A DNA stretch of 64,000 bases from Xenococcaceae cyanobacterium MO_167.B27 (GCA_030065935.1 JASJCP010000008.1:62001-126000), one strand, 5' to 3'; shown: positions 17,533-27,005, counted from the first letter of the stretch. The notes: generated from the letters alone by a model not told the origin. A program made the numbers and translations.

Positions 17533-17960
17533 ATGAGCGACTGAATCAAGAAGTCAAGTGATATAAGAAAAGGCAGGCATTGTGTATTTAAACTTCACGT
17601 TCATTTGGTTTTTGTTACCAAGTATCGGAAGAAAGTCTTTACCGATGCAATACTTAAAGATCTAAAAATTATTTTTAAGGATATCTGCAAAGATTTTGAA
17701 ACAGAATTAGTGGAAATGAATGGTGAAACTGACCATGTCCATTTATTACTTAACTACCCGCCAAAAGTATCTATTTCTAAGTTGGTTAATAGTCTAAAGG
17801 GAGTATCTTCTAGGCACGGAAGCGAAAACAACATCCGGAATTAACCGAATACTATTGGAAAGGTGGGTTATGGTCGCCTAGCTACTTTGCTGGCTCTTGG
17901 GTCGGTGCGCCATTATCAATAATTAAACAGTATATTGAACAACAAAACCGACCATTATAG
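17533..17960 (+). pseudogene. tnpA: tnpA transposase, frameshifted
   Basis: Y1 HUH transposase of the IS605-type element. The first frame reads DIRKGRHCVFKLHVHLVFV and later DHVHLLLNYPP, with the HUH pair. After GVSSR near 17817 the frame shifts: the next frame continues RKQHPELTEYYWKGGLWSPS and then KQYIEQQ with the likely catalytic tyrosine, to a stop at 17958-17960. The best upstream ATG (17533) is followed after MSD by an in-frame stop, so the N-terminus may be damaged too. Confidence 0.8.
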
Positions 17961-18062
17961 CCTCGCTTATATCACCGCCCTAAGAAGAGACGGTGCTTTA
18001 CGCGAGGCAGGGTAATAAGTAATCACCGCTTTACCAATCCCTAATCCTTCATTCCTCATCCT

Positions 18063-18812
18063 TCATCCTTTTTCAGAGTTAAACAGACGAGAATATTCCT
18101 CTGAGATGATGAGGTTGCACCCACAAGCAATTTTTCTCAAAGCTACAGAGTTTTGAATGATAATTCTGCCACGACTATAATCAATCAGACTTCTTTGGCG
18201 CAGTTTGTTGGCAATTACAGATAAACTGGAACGTCTTACCCCTAGTAAATCAGAAAGGTTTTCTTGGGTGAGCAACAGTTCTTTTGTGATCAAGCGCTCG
18301 CTAAAAGCTAATAACCAACGAGCTAATCGCTGTTCTAGAGTATGATGACAGCTACAGAAGACATTTTGGGAAATCTGGGTAAATAAAGCTTGGGTGTACA
18401 AGAGGAGTATTCGTTGTAAATTACCACCGCGAGCGAATTCTTGTTTGATTATGTTGCTGGGCAAACTTATAGCAACGCAGTCAGTTTGGACAATGGCAAA
18501 ACTAGGAAGAAAATCACCACCCAAAAAAGCTGCAATACTGACCATTCCTTCATTACTCACTGTCGCAGTTTGGGCGATCAAACCTTCTTCGCTGGTATTT
18601 ACCAGAGAAATTATGCCTCGAATCGGGAAATAGACTTTCTCGATTGGTTCGTCGGGTTGGTGAAGGGTTGTTTTTGCAGGGATCAAAACAGCATTAGAGT
18701 TGGAAAGGAGATTTTGGCGTTCCGATTTTGATAATAAGCATAAAAGCTGATTATTAGTACTAGGAAATTCTCCGCTCCCAAAGTCAGGAGGACGCTGAAT
18801 GGACAATACCAC
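18063..18812 (-). CDS. Crp/Fnr-family transcriptional regulator
   Basis: The 249-residue protein has a cyclic-nucleotide-binding-like beta barrel (about 25-140) and a C-terminal winged helix with LTQENLSDLLGVRRSSLSVI as the DNA-recognition part. It lacks the arginine-containing cAMP pocket of true CRP and the N-terminal cysteine cluster of FNR, like many cyanobacterial members with a CSCHHTLEQRLARWLL stretch. The start is the GTG at 18812, preceded by GGGAGG. It is divergent from the RcaC-like gene. The shared direct-repeat motif lies 77 bp upstream. Confidence 0.88.
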   Translation of the reverse strand: MVLSIQRPPDFGSGEFPSTNNQLLCLLSKSERQNLLSNSNAVLIPAKTTLHQPDEPIEKVYFPIRGIISLVNTSEEGLIAQTATVSNEGMVSIAAFLGGDFLPSFAIVQTDCVAISLPSNIIKQEFARGGNLQRILLLYTQALFTQISQNVFCSCHHTLEQRLARWLLAFSERLITKELLLTQENLSDLLGVRRSSLSVIANKLRQRSLIDYSRGRIIIQNSVALRKIACGCNLIISEEYSRLFNSEKG

Positions 18813-18888
18813 TATTTTTACCTCCCTGTTATTCGGGGTTATAAAAAATAACTTAATTTGCAGATGCTTTTAAAATTACCCAAAAAAG

Positions 18889-18906
18889 TTGAAGAATTTG
18901 TGAGTA
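18889..18906 (+). promoter_or_regulatory. Direct-repeat motif between the Crp-family and RcaC-like genes
   Basis: The plus strand reads TTGAAGA-N4-GTGAGTA, an 11-bp-period direct repeat and the weakest match of the set. Its orientation relative to the Crp-family gene is the same as that of the other copies relative to their genes. It could also serve the divergent regulator at 19041. Confidence 0.4.
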
Positions 18907-19040
18907 ATCTGTTCAATTTACCTCTAATATTAACTTTCGTAAAAGAAATAAATATATCCTTAGAGCCATTACCTAACCCAAACGGGCTGAAAGAATTAAA
19001 ATTGGCTGTACTATTGATTTAGATGGGGTTGAGTCGGCTG

Positions 19041-20849
19041 ATGAGAATATTACTGATAGATGACGATGAAGAGTTAATGGAAATTTTGGCTAGTAAATTA
19101 GTAGAGCAGCATTATGCCGTTGACATTGCCAATACTGGTGAAATGGGCTGGGAATTTATTTTGCTGTTTAATTACGATCTAGTGGTACTAGATTTGATGC
19201 TACCAGACATTGATGGAATTGCTTTATGTCAGCAAATTAGGGCGGAAAGCTACGAAATGCCCATTATGTTGTTGACAGCACGGAATTGCCATAGTGATAA
19301 AGTGAGAGGATTAGACGCGGGTGCTGATGATTATGTAGTTAAACCTTTCAATTTTGAAGAACTAACAGCTAGAATTAGGGCTTTGCTGCGACGAGAAATT
19401 CACGCAGCCTCACCTATACTACATTGGCAAAAACTAAGTCTTGACCCGAAAACTCATGAAGTCAAACATCAAAACCAGCTTTTACCCCTCACTCCCAAAG
19501 AGTATGCTTTGATGGAACTATTGATGCGTCATCCACAACAGGTTTTTAGTCCATCTGCAATTATAGATAGTATCTGGGCAGGAGAAGACCCCCCAGGAGA
19601 AGAGGCGGTGAGAACCCATATTAAAGGCTTGCGTCAGAAACTTCAAGCTGCTGGTATGACTAAAGATACGATTAAAACAGTTTATGGTGTGGGTTATCGT
19701 CTCAAGCCTCTGACCGATACAAATCTTAAACAAGATAGACAAAAGACTAATAACTCTCAAAAAATCGCTGATTCTTGGTCACAATTTAGAGATGTAGCAT
19801 TGCAAAGATTAGCCATTTTAGAAAAATTAGCGATCGCACTTGCGGAAAATAAAGTCACTCAAAAACTACAGACTGAAGCTAAAAGTTCCGCACACAAGCT
19901 AGCAGGTTCCTTAGGTGGTTTTGGGTTTCCTCAAGGTTCAAAAATTGCCAAGCAGATCGAAAACTCTTTAGAAAATGATCTATGTGATCCCTCTGATGTT
20001 AAACAAATTAGGAAACTAATAATCTCTCTCAGTGATGAATTGCAACATCAGCCTTTTGAAGAGAAAGTTAAAGAAGCATTAGGTAACAATATTTCACTTT
20101 TAATTATCGATCACGACCCCCCCCATACCCCACAGCTAGCAACAGAAGCTAGAATCAGGGGGATCACAACCTATACTGCATTAAATTTCAATGAAGCTAG
20201 AGAAATAATCGCTCAACAATTACCTACGGCGGTAGTGCAAACAATTGTGTTTCCTGATGGAAAAGATTTAATCTTTTTGGAACAACTGCATCAACAAATG
20301 CCACAGTTACCAATTGTCATTATTACAGAAGATGCCCAATTATCAGACCGTTTAGAGATAGTCCGCAAAGGAGGTAACTTGATTCTACAATCTCCAGTAG
20401 AACCTAGTACCGTAATTTCCTCTGTTACTGAACTGATACAGAATCAGGGGGCTGCTGCCAAAGTGTTAATCTTAGATGACGATCCACAGGTATTATTATC
20501 CCTGGAAATAGGTCTTAAGCCTTGGGGTTTCCAGCTAACTACTCTTGAGAGTCCACAACAGTTTTGGCAAGTCTTAGAAAAAGTCGAGCCAGATTTATTA
20601 GTATTAGATATAGAAATGCCTGAAATAAACGGTATTGAGTTGTGTCAACTCTTAAGGTGCGATCGCCGTTGGCAAAAGCTACCAGTCTTATTTCTTACCG
20701 TTCATCAAGACGAAAAAACTCAACATCAAGCCTTCGCTATCGGTGCAGACGATTATATCTGCAAACCAGTAGTCGCGGGAGAGTTGGCAAACCGTATAAT
20801 CAATCGCCTACAAAGAAGCCGTTTTTTGAAGTCAGAAGTTACAAGTTAG
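19041..20849 (+). CDS. RcaC-like multidomain response regulator
   Basis: The domains in order are a receiver (about 1-115, phosphoacceptor D51), an OmpR-type winged helix (about 134-226), an HPt-like domain with the histidine in SSAHKLAGSLGGFGF (H285), a degenerate receiver lacking the acceptor aspartate (about 350-465) and a second complete receiver with D523 in LLVLDIEMPEING. Numbers are from the ATG at 19041; an ATG at 19023 adds six residues. RcaC of Fremyella, the light-colour regulator, has receiver, DNA-binding, HPt and receiver domains in this order. RcaC binds a direct repeat with an 11-bp period, like the motif repeated in this window. Function in colour acclimation is not shown. 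Confidence 0.85.
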   Translation: MRILLIDDDEELMEILASKLVEQHYAVDIANTGEMGWEFILLFNYDLVVLDLMLPDIDGIALCQQIRAESYEMPIMLLTARNCHSDKVRGLDAGADDYVVKPFNFEELTARIRALLRREIHAASPILHWQKLSLDPKTHEVKHQNQLLPLTPKEYALMELLMRHPQQVFSPSAIIDSIWAGEDPPGEEAVRTHIKGLRQKLQAAGMTKDTIKTVYGVGYRLKPLTDTNLKQDRQKTNNSQKIADSWSQFRDVALQRLAILEKLAIALAENKVTQKLQTEAKSSAHKLAGSLGGFGFPQGSKIAKQIENSLENDLCDPSDVKQIRKLIISLSDELQHQPFEEKVKEALGNNISLLIIDHDPPHTPQLATEARIRGITTYTALNFNEAREIIAQQLPTAVVQTIVFPDGKDLIFLEQLHQQMPQLPIVIITEDAQLSDRLEIVRKGGNLILQSPVEPSTVISSVTELIQNQGAAAKVLILDDDPQVLLSLEIGLKPWGFQLTTLESPQQFWQVLEKVEPDLLVLDIEMPEINGIELCQLLRCDRRWQKLPVLFLTVHQDEKTQHQAFAIGADDYICKPVVAGELANRIINRLQRSRFLKSEVTS

Positions 20850-20861
20850 AATTCTGGTAGG

Positions 20862-21263
20862 TTATGCCATATTCTGGGGACAGTAACCCAATCTCTCTAC
20901 AATTTGCTGGCGGAAAATCTCAATTTCTTCTTTTTCTGGTTGACCATAAGCCACTATTACTATCTTGTAGCGATTCATTATGCTAGTTGGGGACTCTCCA
21001 GCTTTTAATCTTTCTAAAGCAGTTGCTATTTCCCCTGATGGCTTATAACCAAATCCCATTTCTTTCAAAAAAGCTTGAAGATTTTTAGCTGAGTCAATCG
21101 GGATCAACTTTTTCAGGTTAACTTGAACTAGCCAACCACTAATAAGATTTACTACTGCTACCGAGTTTAATTGTGATTGATAGTGATTACGCAGATGTTC
21201 AATGACTCTCAGTGTGTGGCTAGCATTAGCAAAATAATAAGTATAATTTGTGTCAGGTTTCAT
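20862..21263 (-). CDS. Hypothetical protein
   Basis: I do not recognise this 133-residue protein. It begins MKPDTNYTYYFANASHTLRV and is mixed alpha/beta with no membrane segment. The start at 21263 follows AAAGAAG; a longer start at 21293 would overlap the upstream gene. It lies 11 bp downstream of the DUF2949 gene on the same strand, so the two are probably co-transcribed. It converges on the RcaC-like gene with a 12-bp gap. Confidence 0.65.
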   Translation of the reverse strand: MKPDTNYTYYFANASHTLRVIEHLRNHYQSQLNSVAVVNLISGWLVQVNLKKLIPIDSAKNLQAFLKEMGFGYKPSGEIATALERLKAGESPTSIMNRYKIVIVAYGQPEKEEIEIFRQQIVERLGYCPQNMA

Positions 21264-21274
21264 CTTCTTTAAAG

Positions 21275-21454
21275 TTAAGATACTTCTAACCAATCAAATA
21301 TGTGTTCTAGTTGTTTTTTGTCCAGCAGTCCGTACTGCCAGAGTATTATTGGTAAGGTATAAGGTTCTAAAGTCTGAGTTTTTCGCGCTAGAGAAATCGC
21401 ATCAGCAGATATGCCTAATTCCGAGCGCAGATAATTAATTAGTTTCTCTAACAT
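21275..21454 (-). CDS. DUF2949 family small protein
   Basis: A 59-residue protein beginning MLEKLINYLRSELGIS and ending with LPIILWQYGLLDKKQLEHIF and then DWLE. The pattern of an LWQYGL turn followed by L-E-x-I-F-D-W-L is that of the cyanobacterial DUF2949 family, of unknown function. It is short and easy to miss. It is the first gene of a two-gene unit, with the direct-repeat motif 64 bp upstream. Confidence 0.8.
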   Translation of the reverse strand: MLEKLINYLRSELGISADAISLARKTQTLEPYTLPIILWQYGLLDKKQLEHIFDWLEVS

Positions 21455-21518
21455 TTTGGATATTTTTGATACTTCTTGGCACAGATAACATATTTGTTTA
21501 ATAATTTAGAAAACAAAT

Positions 21519-21536
21519 TTGAGAAACTTGTGAAGA
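21519..21536 (+). promoter_or_regulatory. Direct-repeat motif upstream of the DUF2949 gene
   Basis: TTGAGAA-N4-GTGAAGA on the plus strand, 11-bp period. It lies 65 bp before the DUF2949 start on the minus strand, in the same relative orientation as the copies at ppsA and the Crp-family gene. Confidence 0.5.
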
Positions 21537-22066
21537 AACTTAACTTTGTTGAGTTATATTGATCTGTTTGATGGTAAAAATTGTAAACTAATGATATATA
21601 AGCTGTATTTTTCTCTCACTTCATCCCTTAGCCTGAATCTCGATCCCCTCCGCATAATTTTGATAAATTAATTGTTATTGATAAGTATCTAGAGAGAATT
21701 AATTGTCTAAACAGTTTTACTGTTGCCTATTACTTAGATCTTGCACTGGCACGAAAATACCTCAGTTTTTAGGTTAATGGTTAATGGTTAAGAAAAACAA
21801 GTATCTGCCCAAGCCCTCTGCTCCTAAAAGAGGGAGTTATTATGCCAAAAATATCATCAATTCTGGTTCTACAGACGGGAATTAGAGCACCAGACCCTCC
21901 TTATGGCGGATATACCTTTAAAATAATTTAAAAATCTCTAACCTAACACTTATTACCTACTACCTAAACAATTACCAGTATTTTTATACTAATAAAATAG
22001 GATTATTAGCTGATGCTTTTTGCCTAGTCCTTAACCAGTAAATTTAATTTTGTCCAAGTAGTTAAA
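21537..22066. other. Intergenic region upstream of the large histidine kinase
   Basis: About 530 bp, AT-rich, with short TTAATGG repeats near 21773-21792. I see no small gene, RNA gene or clear promoter in it. Confidence 0.5.
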
Positions 22067-25000
22067 TTGATAAAACACAATCCTTTAATTGTTGCTCCAC
22101 ATACTCTACTGTCAGAGGCAATAGCTATGATGACTCCATCGCAGCCAAGTAGCTTATCTGATTGTGTTTTGGTAGTTGCAGCATCAGGATTAATCGGAAT
22201 TATCACCAAAAGCGATGTAGTGAGATTGGTAGCTACAGGAGTGGATCTAGCAACTACAACTGTTGAAGAGGTAATGAGTCAGCCAGTAATGACACTAGAG
22301 CGATCGCAATGCCAAAATATAGAGTTAGTTTGGTCGTTTATGCAACAGCATTCGGTGAGTTATGTCCCCGTTTTAGGAGACAATCAAGAGATAATAGGGG
22401 TTATGGTGAGCAAGAGTTTAATGCAGTGTTTGGGAACTAAGGAAGAAAATCAAAGGGAGTCAGAGCCAACAGCAACAGAATTAGAATTAGAAAGATTTTT
22501 TGATATTACTCCCAGTATCCTGTGTATTGCTGGTTTTGATGGCTACTTTAAATGGATCAATCCTGCTTTTTGTAAGATTCTGGGTTTTACTCAAAGTGAG
22601 CTAAAAGCGGAACCTTTTATCAACTTCGTTCATCCAAAAGATCGTGCTGCAACCCTAGCTGAAATGGAGAATTTGGCAGCAGGAAACACTACTATTTCCT
22701 GGGAAAATCGCTACCGTACTAAAGATGGTGATTATCGTTGGTTGTTGTGGACAGCAAAAGCTTATTTGGCAGAAGAAAGGATATACGCATCCGCGCAAGA
22801 TATTACGGAGCGCAAAACAGCAGAGCAAGCCTTAAAAGACAGTGAAGCAAGATGGCAACTTATGCTAAGGGAAGCTAATGATGGTATTTGGGATTGGAAC
22901 GTTCAAACTAATGAAGTGTTCTTTTCGCGACGCTGGAAAGAGATGCTAGGTTTTGCTGAGGATGAAATTGGTAATACTTTAGAAGAATGGTCAAAGCGAG
23001 TTCATCCAGATGATATCGGTTGGGTAACTAAGGTTATGGAAGATCATTTTGCCCAAAAAACCCCTTTCTATATCTCTGAGCATCGAGTGCTGTGTAAAGA
23101 CGGTAGCTATAAGTGGATTTTAGACCGAGGACAAGCATTGTGGGATGAAGCAGGTAAGGTAATACGGATCATTGGTTCTTATACTGATATTAGCCAGCAG
23201 CAAGCTGCGCTTCGCAAGGGCAAAAAAGCGGAAATTCAACTACAACAAGAACGAGATTTTTCTAAGGCTGTTATTAATACTGTGGGTGCTTTGGTAGCAG
23301 TATTAGACCGACAAGGAAGAATAGTTAGTTTTAATTATACCTGTGAACAAATTACTGGTTACAGCTTTGAAGAAATTAAAGGTCAGCAAATATGGGAAAA
23401 ATTCATCCCACCCGCCGAAAAAGCCGTAGTGAGAGCGGTATTTGAGCGATTGCTCACAGGACAAGTTCCCAACCAATACACCAACTCTTGGATAGCTAAA
23501 GATGGTAGCAGTCATTTAATTTCCTGGTCGAATACTGCCTTATTCAATGCCCAAGGAGTAGTAGAATTCATTATAGCTACGGGTATTGATGTTACAGAAC
23601 AGTGTCAAGTTTGGAACAAATTAGAAAATCAGTATCAACATACTAAGTTGCTGGCAGAAATAACCCGTAAAATTCGGATGTCCATAGACCTAGAGGAGAT
23701 TCTGCAAACAGCCGTTACAGAAGTACAGCACTTATTGGCTTGCGATCGCGTTTTAATTATGGAGGTGCGCTGTAATAACATTGCAGTACCCATTAGTGAG
23801 TCGATTTTACCTGAACTTCCCCCCATGTTGGGTTATGAACTTGCAGATCCTCTTTTGGTGGGGGAATATTTAGCAAAATATCGTCAGGGAAAAATTTTAA
23901 CAATTAACGATCTCTCCACCGCGCCAATTGCTCCTGAGATCAAACAGCTATTAGAACAATTTAAAATAAAAGCCCAACTGGTAGTTCCGATTCTTAGTCA
24001 GAAGGAACTCAAAGGTCTTTTAGTAGCCCACCAATGCCACAATCTCAGACAATGGCAAGAAAATGAAATTCAGGTATTAAATCAGTTAGCAGATCAAATT
24101 GGGGTAGCTTTGTCTCAAGCTCAATTACTAAATAATCTGGAAGAACTAGTATCAGAACGCACTACTGAGTTAACGACGACTAACCAACTATTACAAGCAG
24201 AAATAGCGGAGCGGGAGCAAACAGAAGCAGATTTAAGAGAAAATCAGCGAAAGCTAGCAGGTATTTTAGATAATGCGGATGAAGCAATTATTTCTATCAA
24301 CGAACAACAGCAAATTCAACTGTTTAACCGAGGAGCAGAAAAGATTTTCGGTTACAAAGCTCAAGAGATTGTAGGACAGCGGTTAGATATTTTAATACCA
24401 GAAACTTCCCGTCCAGTACACTGCCAGTACATTAATGAGTTTGGTAAATCAGTAGAGCAAGCTCGCACTATGGCAGAGCGTGGTGGTAATGTATATGGTC
24501 TTCGTAAGAATGGTGAAGAGTTCCCCGCAGAAGCTTCTATTGCTAAATTGCCAACCCGAGAGGGAATACTGTTTACTGTGATGCTCAAAGATATTACCAA
24601 GCGACAGCAAGCAGAAGAAAAACTGCAAGCTTCTCAAGCTCTCCTTGCCAAAGCTGAAAAAATCGCTAAAATCGGCAGTTGGGAATATAACCTGGCAACT
24701 CAACAGTTAACTTGGTCAGAGGAATTATTTGAGATTTTAGGGTTTACGAACAATACCTCAATACCATCTTGTCAAGCAATTTTTGAGCGCTTTCATCCAG
24801 AAGACTGGCTTTTAGTCAAAAACACTCTCCAACAGGGACATAGAGACGGCAAACCTTGGCAATTCAACTCTCGTTGGGTGCTACCCAATGGCACAGTTAA
24901 ATATTTAGAAAGCAGAGGAGAACCAACAGTAGATCGTCAAGGTAGAGTTTTTAAAGTGTGGGGGACGATTATGGATATCAGCGATCGCGTACAAGCAGAA

Positions 25001-26053
25001 AAGTCCCTTCAGCGCAGCGAACAACAACTACAATTGATTAGTGATGCTCTGCCAGTTTTAATTGCCTACATAGATAATCAGCAGCGTTACCGTTACAATA
25101 ACCGTACCTACGAAATTTGGTTTGGTAAACCCCGTTCTGCTTTACTAGGAGTTCACATCAAAGAATTATTTGGGGAAGACAACTATCAAAAAATGTTGCC
25201 CTATATCAGGACAGCTTTATCCGGGAAAACCGTTACTTTTGAAATTCAACCTACTAATGAAAGGGGTAATTCTTATTGGATGAATGCTACTTACATTCCT
25301 GATTTTGATTTAGATGGGGAGGTCAAAGGCTTTTTCTCCATGATTGAGGATATTACTGACCGCAAAGAAGTCGAACGGATGAAAAGTGAATTTGTTTCTG
25401 TCGCCAGTCATGAAATGCGAACCCCCCTAACTTCCATTTATGGAGTCATTAAACTACTTTGCGCCGGACGTTTGGGAGAGCTTTCCCCACCAGGAGTAGA
25501 AATGGCAAATATGGCACTGAGAAATAGCGATCGCCTGGTGCGTCTGGTTAACGATATTCTTGATCTTGAACGGATGGAATCAGGAACAGACACAATTGAA
25601 AGACAACAGTGTGACAGTGGGAAGCTGATAAAACAAGCAGCAGAAACTATGGAATCAATGGCTCAGGAGCATCAAATTGTCATCGAAACCAATCCTCAAT
25701 CAATTGAATTCTGGGGAGAGCGCGATCCCATCTTACAAACCCTCACCAATCTACTTAGCAACGCTATTAAGTTTTCTCCTGCTGGCAGTAAAGTCTGGAT
25801 AAGTTGTCAAAAACAAGAGGGAGAAATTCTCTTCGCTGTCCAAGATCGAGGTAGAGGTATTCCCACAGAGAAACTAGAAACTATTTTTGAGCGTTTCCAA
25901 CAAGTAGATGCTTCTGATTCTCGCAAAAAAGGCGGTACTGGTTTGGGTTTAGCCATTTGTCGCCATATTGTCCAGCAACACGGAGGCAAAATTTGGGTAG
26001 AAAGTGTTTATGGTGAGGGTAGCATCTTTTTCTTTACCATTCCCCAGAGTTAA
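22067..26053 (+). CDS. CBS-PAS-GAF hybrid sensor histidine kinase
   Basis: The 1328-residue protein has a CBS pair (about 1-120), three PAS domains (about 137-250, 260-380, 400-515), a GAF domain (about 530-690), three further PAS domains (about 735-850, 860-980, 985-1105), a HisKA domain with H1115 in SVASHEMRTPLTS, and an HATPase with N box, DRGRGIP and GGTGLGLAICRH. The CBS pair may sense adenine nucleotides. The GAF domain has no bilin cysteine. No membrane segment is visible. The start is a TTG at 22067, because the frame has no ATG or GTG between it and an upstream stop and the CBS fold begins there. A single-domain response regulator follows after 44 bp and is the probable partner. Confidence 0.9.
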   Translation: MIKHNPLIVAPHTLLSEAIAMMTPSQPSSLSDCVLVVAASGLIGIITKSDVVRLVATGVDLATTTVEEVMSQPVMTLERSQCQNIELVWSFMQQHSVSYVPVLGDNQEIIGVMVSKSLMQCLGTKEENQRESEPTATELELERFFDITPSILCIAGFDGYFKWINPAFCKILGFTQSELKAEPFINFVHPKDRAATLAEMENLAAGNTTISWENRYRTKDGDYRWLLWTAKAYLAEERIYASAQDITERKTAEQALKDSEARWQLMLREANDGIWDWNVQTNEVFFSRRWKEMLGFAEDEIGNTLEEWSKRVHPDDIGWVTKVMEDHFAQKTPFYISEHRVLCKDGSYKWILDRGQALWDEAGKVIRIIGSYTDISQQQAALRKGKKAEIQLQQERDFSKAVINTVGALVAVLDRQGRIVSFNYTCEQITGYSFEEIKGQQIWEKFIPPAEKAVVRAVFERLLTGQVPNQYTNSWIAKDGSSHLISWSNTALFNAQGVVEFIIATGIDVTEQCQVWNKLENQYQHTKLLAEITRKIRMSIDLEEILQTAVTEVQHLLACDRVLIMEVRCNNIAVPISESILPELPPMLGYELADPLLVGEYLAKYRQGKILTINDLSTAPIAPEIKQLLEQFKIKAQLVVPILSQKELKGLLVAHQCHNLRQWQENEIQVLNQLADQIGVALSQAQLLNNLEELVSERTTELTTTNQLLQAEIAEREQTEADLRENQRKLAGILDNADEAIISINEQQQIQLFNRGAEKIFGYKAQEIVGQRLDILIPETSRPVHCQYINEFGKSVEQARTMAERGGNVYGLRKNGEEFPAEASIAKLPTREGILFTVMLKDITKRQQAEEKLQASQALLAKAEKIAKIGSWEYNLATQQLTWSEELFEILGFTNNTSIPSCQAIFERFHPEDWLLVKNTLQQGHRDGKPWQFNSRWVLPNGTVKYLESRGEPTVDRQGRVFKVWGTIMDISDRVQAEKSLQRSEQQLQLISDALPVLIAYIDNQQRYRYNNRTYEIWFGKPRSALLGVHIKELFGEDNYQKMLPYIRTALSGKTVTFEIQPTNERGNSYWMNATYIPDFDLDGEVKGFFSMIEDITDRKEVERMKSEFVSVASHEMRTPLTSIYGVIKLLCAGRLGELSPPGVEMANMALRNSDRLVRLVNDILDLERMESGTDTIERQQCDSGKLIKQAAETMESMAQEHQIVIETNPQSIEFWGERDPILQTLTNLLSNAIKFSPAGSKVWISCQKQEGEILFAVQDRGRGIPTEKLETIFERFQQVDASDSRKKGGTGLGLAICRHIVQQHGGKIWVESVYGEGSIFFFTIPQS

Positions 26054-26060
26054 TGAGGGA

Positions 26061-26097
26061 TGTTGATTGTTAATTGTTAATTGTTAATTGTTAATTG
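26061..26097. repeat. TTGTTAA heptamer repeat directly before a start codon
   Basis: Five TTGTTAA-type units fill the space between the kinase stop and the response-regulator ATG, leaving no ordinary ribosome-binding site. Confidence 0.8.
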
Positions 26098-26481
26098 ATG
26101 AAAAAGAAACGTATTTTATTTATCGACGATGAAGAGGATATTAGAATTTTAGCTAGTTTTTGTCTGGAATTAGAGGCTGGCTGGGAAATGATCACTGCTT
26201 CTAGTGGCAAAGAAGGCATAGAGATCGCAGCATCCCAACAACCAGATGCAATTTTATTAGATGCGATGATGCCAGAAATGGATGGATTAGAAACTCTTGT
26301 CCAACTCCAAAATAATCCCAAAACTAAGCATATTCCCACGATTTTTATTACCGCCAAAGTTCAAGCCAGCGATCGTCGTCGCTTCTACGCTGCTGGTGCT
26401 AAAGGGGTGATCAATAAACCCTTCGATTCTCTAACCTTAGCCAGTCAAATTTCTGGATTTCTCGGCTGGAGTAATCAGTAA
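26098..26481 (+). CDS. Single-domain response regulator next to the kinase
   Basis: The 127-residue receiver has D10/D11, phosphoacceptor D55 in ILLDAMMPEMDGL, T in FITAKV and K in VINKPFD. Position and strand make it the likely phosphate acceptor of the large kinase. Its layout is that of RcaF, the shuttle of the RcaE-RcaF-RcaC pathway, and an RcaC-like protein with an HPt domain is encoded 5 kb upstream. A TTG at 26095 is an alternative start. Confidence 0.88.
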   Translation: MKKKRILFIDDEEDIRILASFCLELEAGWEMITASSGKEGIEIAASQQPDAILLDAMMPEMDGLETLVQLQNNPKTKHIPTIFITAKVQASDRRRFYAAGAKGVINKPFDSLTLASQISGFLGWSNQ

Positions 26482-26570
26482 TCAGTCATCAGTTATCAGT
26501 TATCAGTTATCAGTTATCAGTATTTCTCTCCCCCAATTCCCCAATTCCCCAATTCCCCAATTATTTTAGA
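26473..26570. repeat. Heptamer repeats (ATCAGTT, CCCCAATT)
   Basis: A block of TATCAGT units is followed by a block of CCCCAATT units, in the spacer after the response regulator. Confidence 0.85.
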
Positions 26571-26582
26571 TTTTCTTTATGC

Positions 26583-26600
26583 CCCTCACATTTTCCTCAA
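26583..26600 (-). promoter_or_regulatory. Direct-repeat motif upstream of the DUF1830 cluster
   Basis: On the minus strand TTGAGGA-N4-GTGAGGG, 11-bp period. It ends 51 bp before the ATG at 26652. An AGATTGAGGC sequence follows about 30 bp downstream here and also after the copy at 10948-10965. Confidence 0.5.
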
Positions 26601-26651
26601 ATTCCAGAACTATTATTGAGATCAGATTGAGGCAAGACTAACTGAGGAAAA

Positions 26652-26969
26652 ATGATGTCATCCAATTGGCAAGCTGCTACGACCGAACCTATCTCAGAAA
26701 TGCTGTGTTATTACACTAATTCAACTAGTAAAATGCAGCTTATTCGAGTAACCAAAAGTCAGAATTTAGATTTAGAAAAAATTGTCTTTCCCCAACAAAG
26801 ACTTTTATTTGAAGCGATCCCCGAAGGACAATTAGAAATTTACAGCGATCAAGCAGGAAAACAAAGCCTTGTCGAAGTTATTTCCTGTCAGAGTTTGCAA
26901 GTTAATCAAGTTCAGCATAAGCCAACTGTTGTTGAGACTCTTCCTCTATATAGAGAAAAATCCGCTTAA
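26652..26969 (+). CDS. DUF1830 family protein
   Basis: The 105-residue protein contains MLCYYTNSTSKMQLIRVT, then IVFPQQRLLFEAIPEGQLEI, the pattern of the cyanobacterial DUF1830 family, of unknown function. Two ATGs stand side by side at 26652 and 26655, after AACTGAGGA. It heads a run of four small genes on the same strand that ends with the KaiA-like gene. Confidence 0.82.
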   Translation: MMSSNWQAATTEPISEMLCYYTNSTSKMQLIRVTKSQNLDLEKIVFPQQRLLFEAIPEGQLEIYSDQAGKQSLVEVISCQSLQVNQVQHKPTVVETLPLYREKSA

Positions 26970-27005
26970 GAGTTTTTTATCAGATTAAATGGAGTTTAAA
27001 TAATC

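Larger units (their letters stand above)
16205..18010. mobile_element. IS200/IS605-family transposon (IS605 layout)
   Basis: The element has divergent genes: tnpB on the minus strand and tnpA on the plus strand, with both 3' ends facing outward, as in IS605/IS608. The tnpB side ends in a hairpin region on the minus strand finishing GAGGAGGAAGTCAAT near 16205, a typical right end. The tnpA side ends in an imperfect stem-loop at 17960-18008 with arms GCCTCGC and GCGAGGC and an inner CACCG/CGGTG stem, a typical left end. There are no terminal inverted repeats or target duplications, as expected. tnpA is frameshifted, so it probably cannot move by itself. Exact ends are estimates. Confidence 0.82.
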
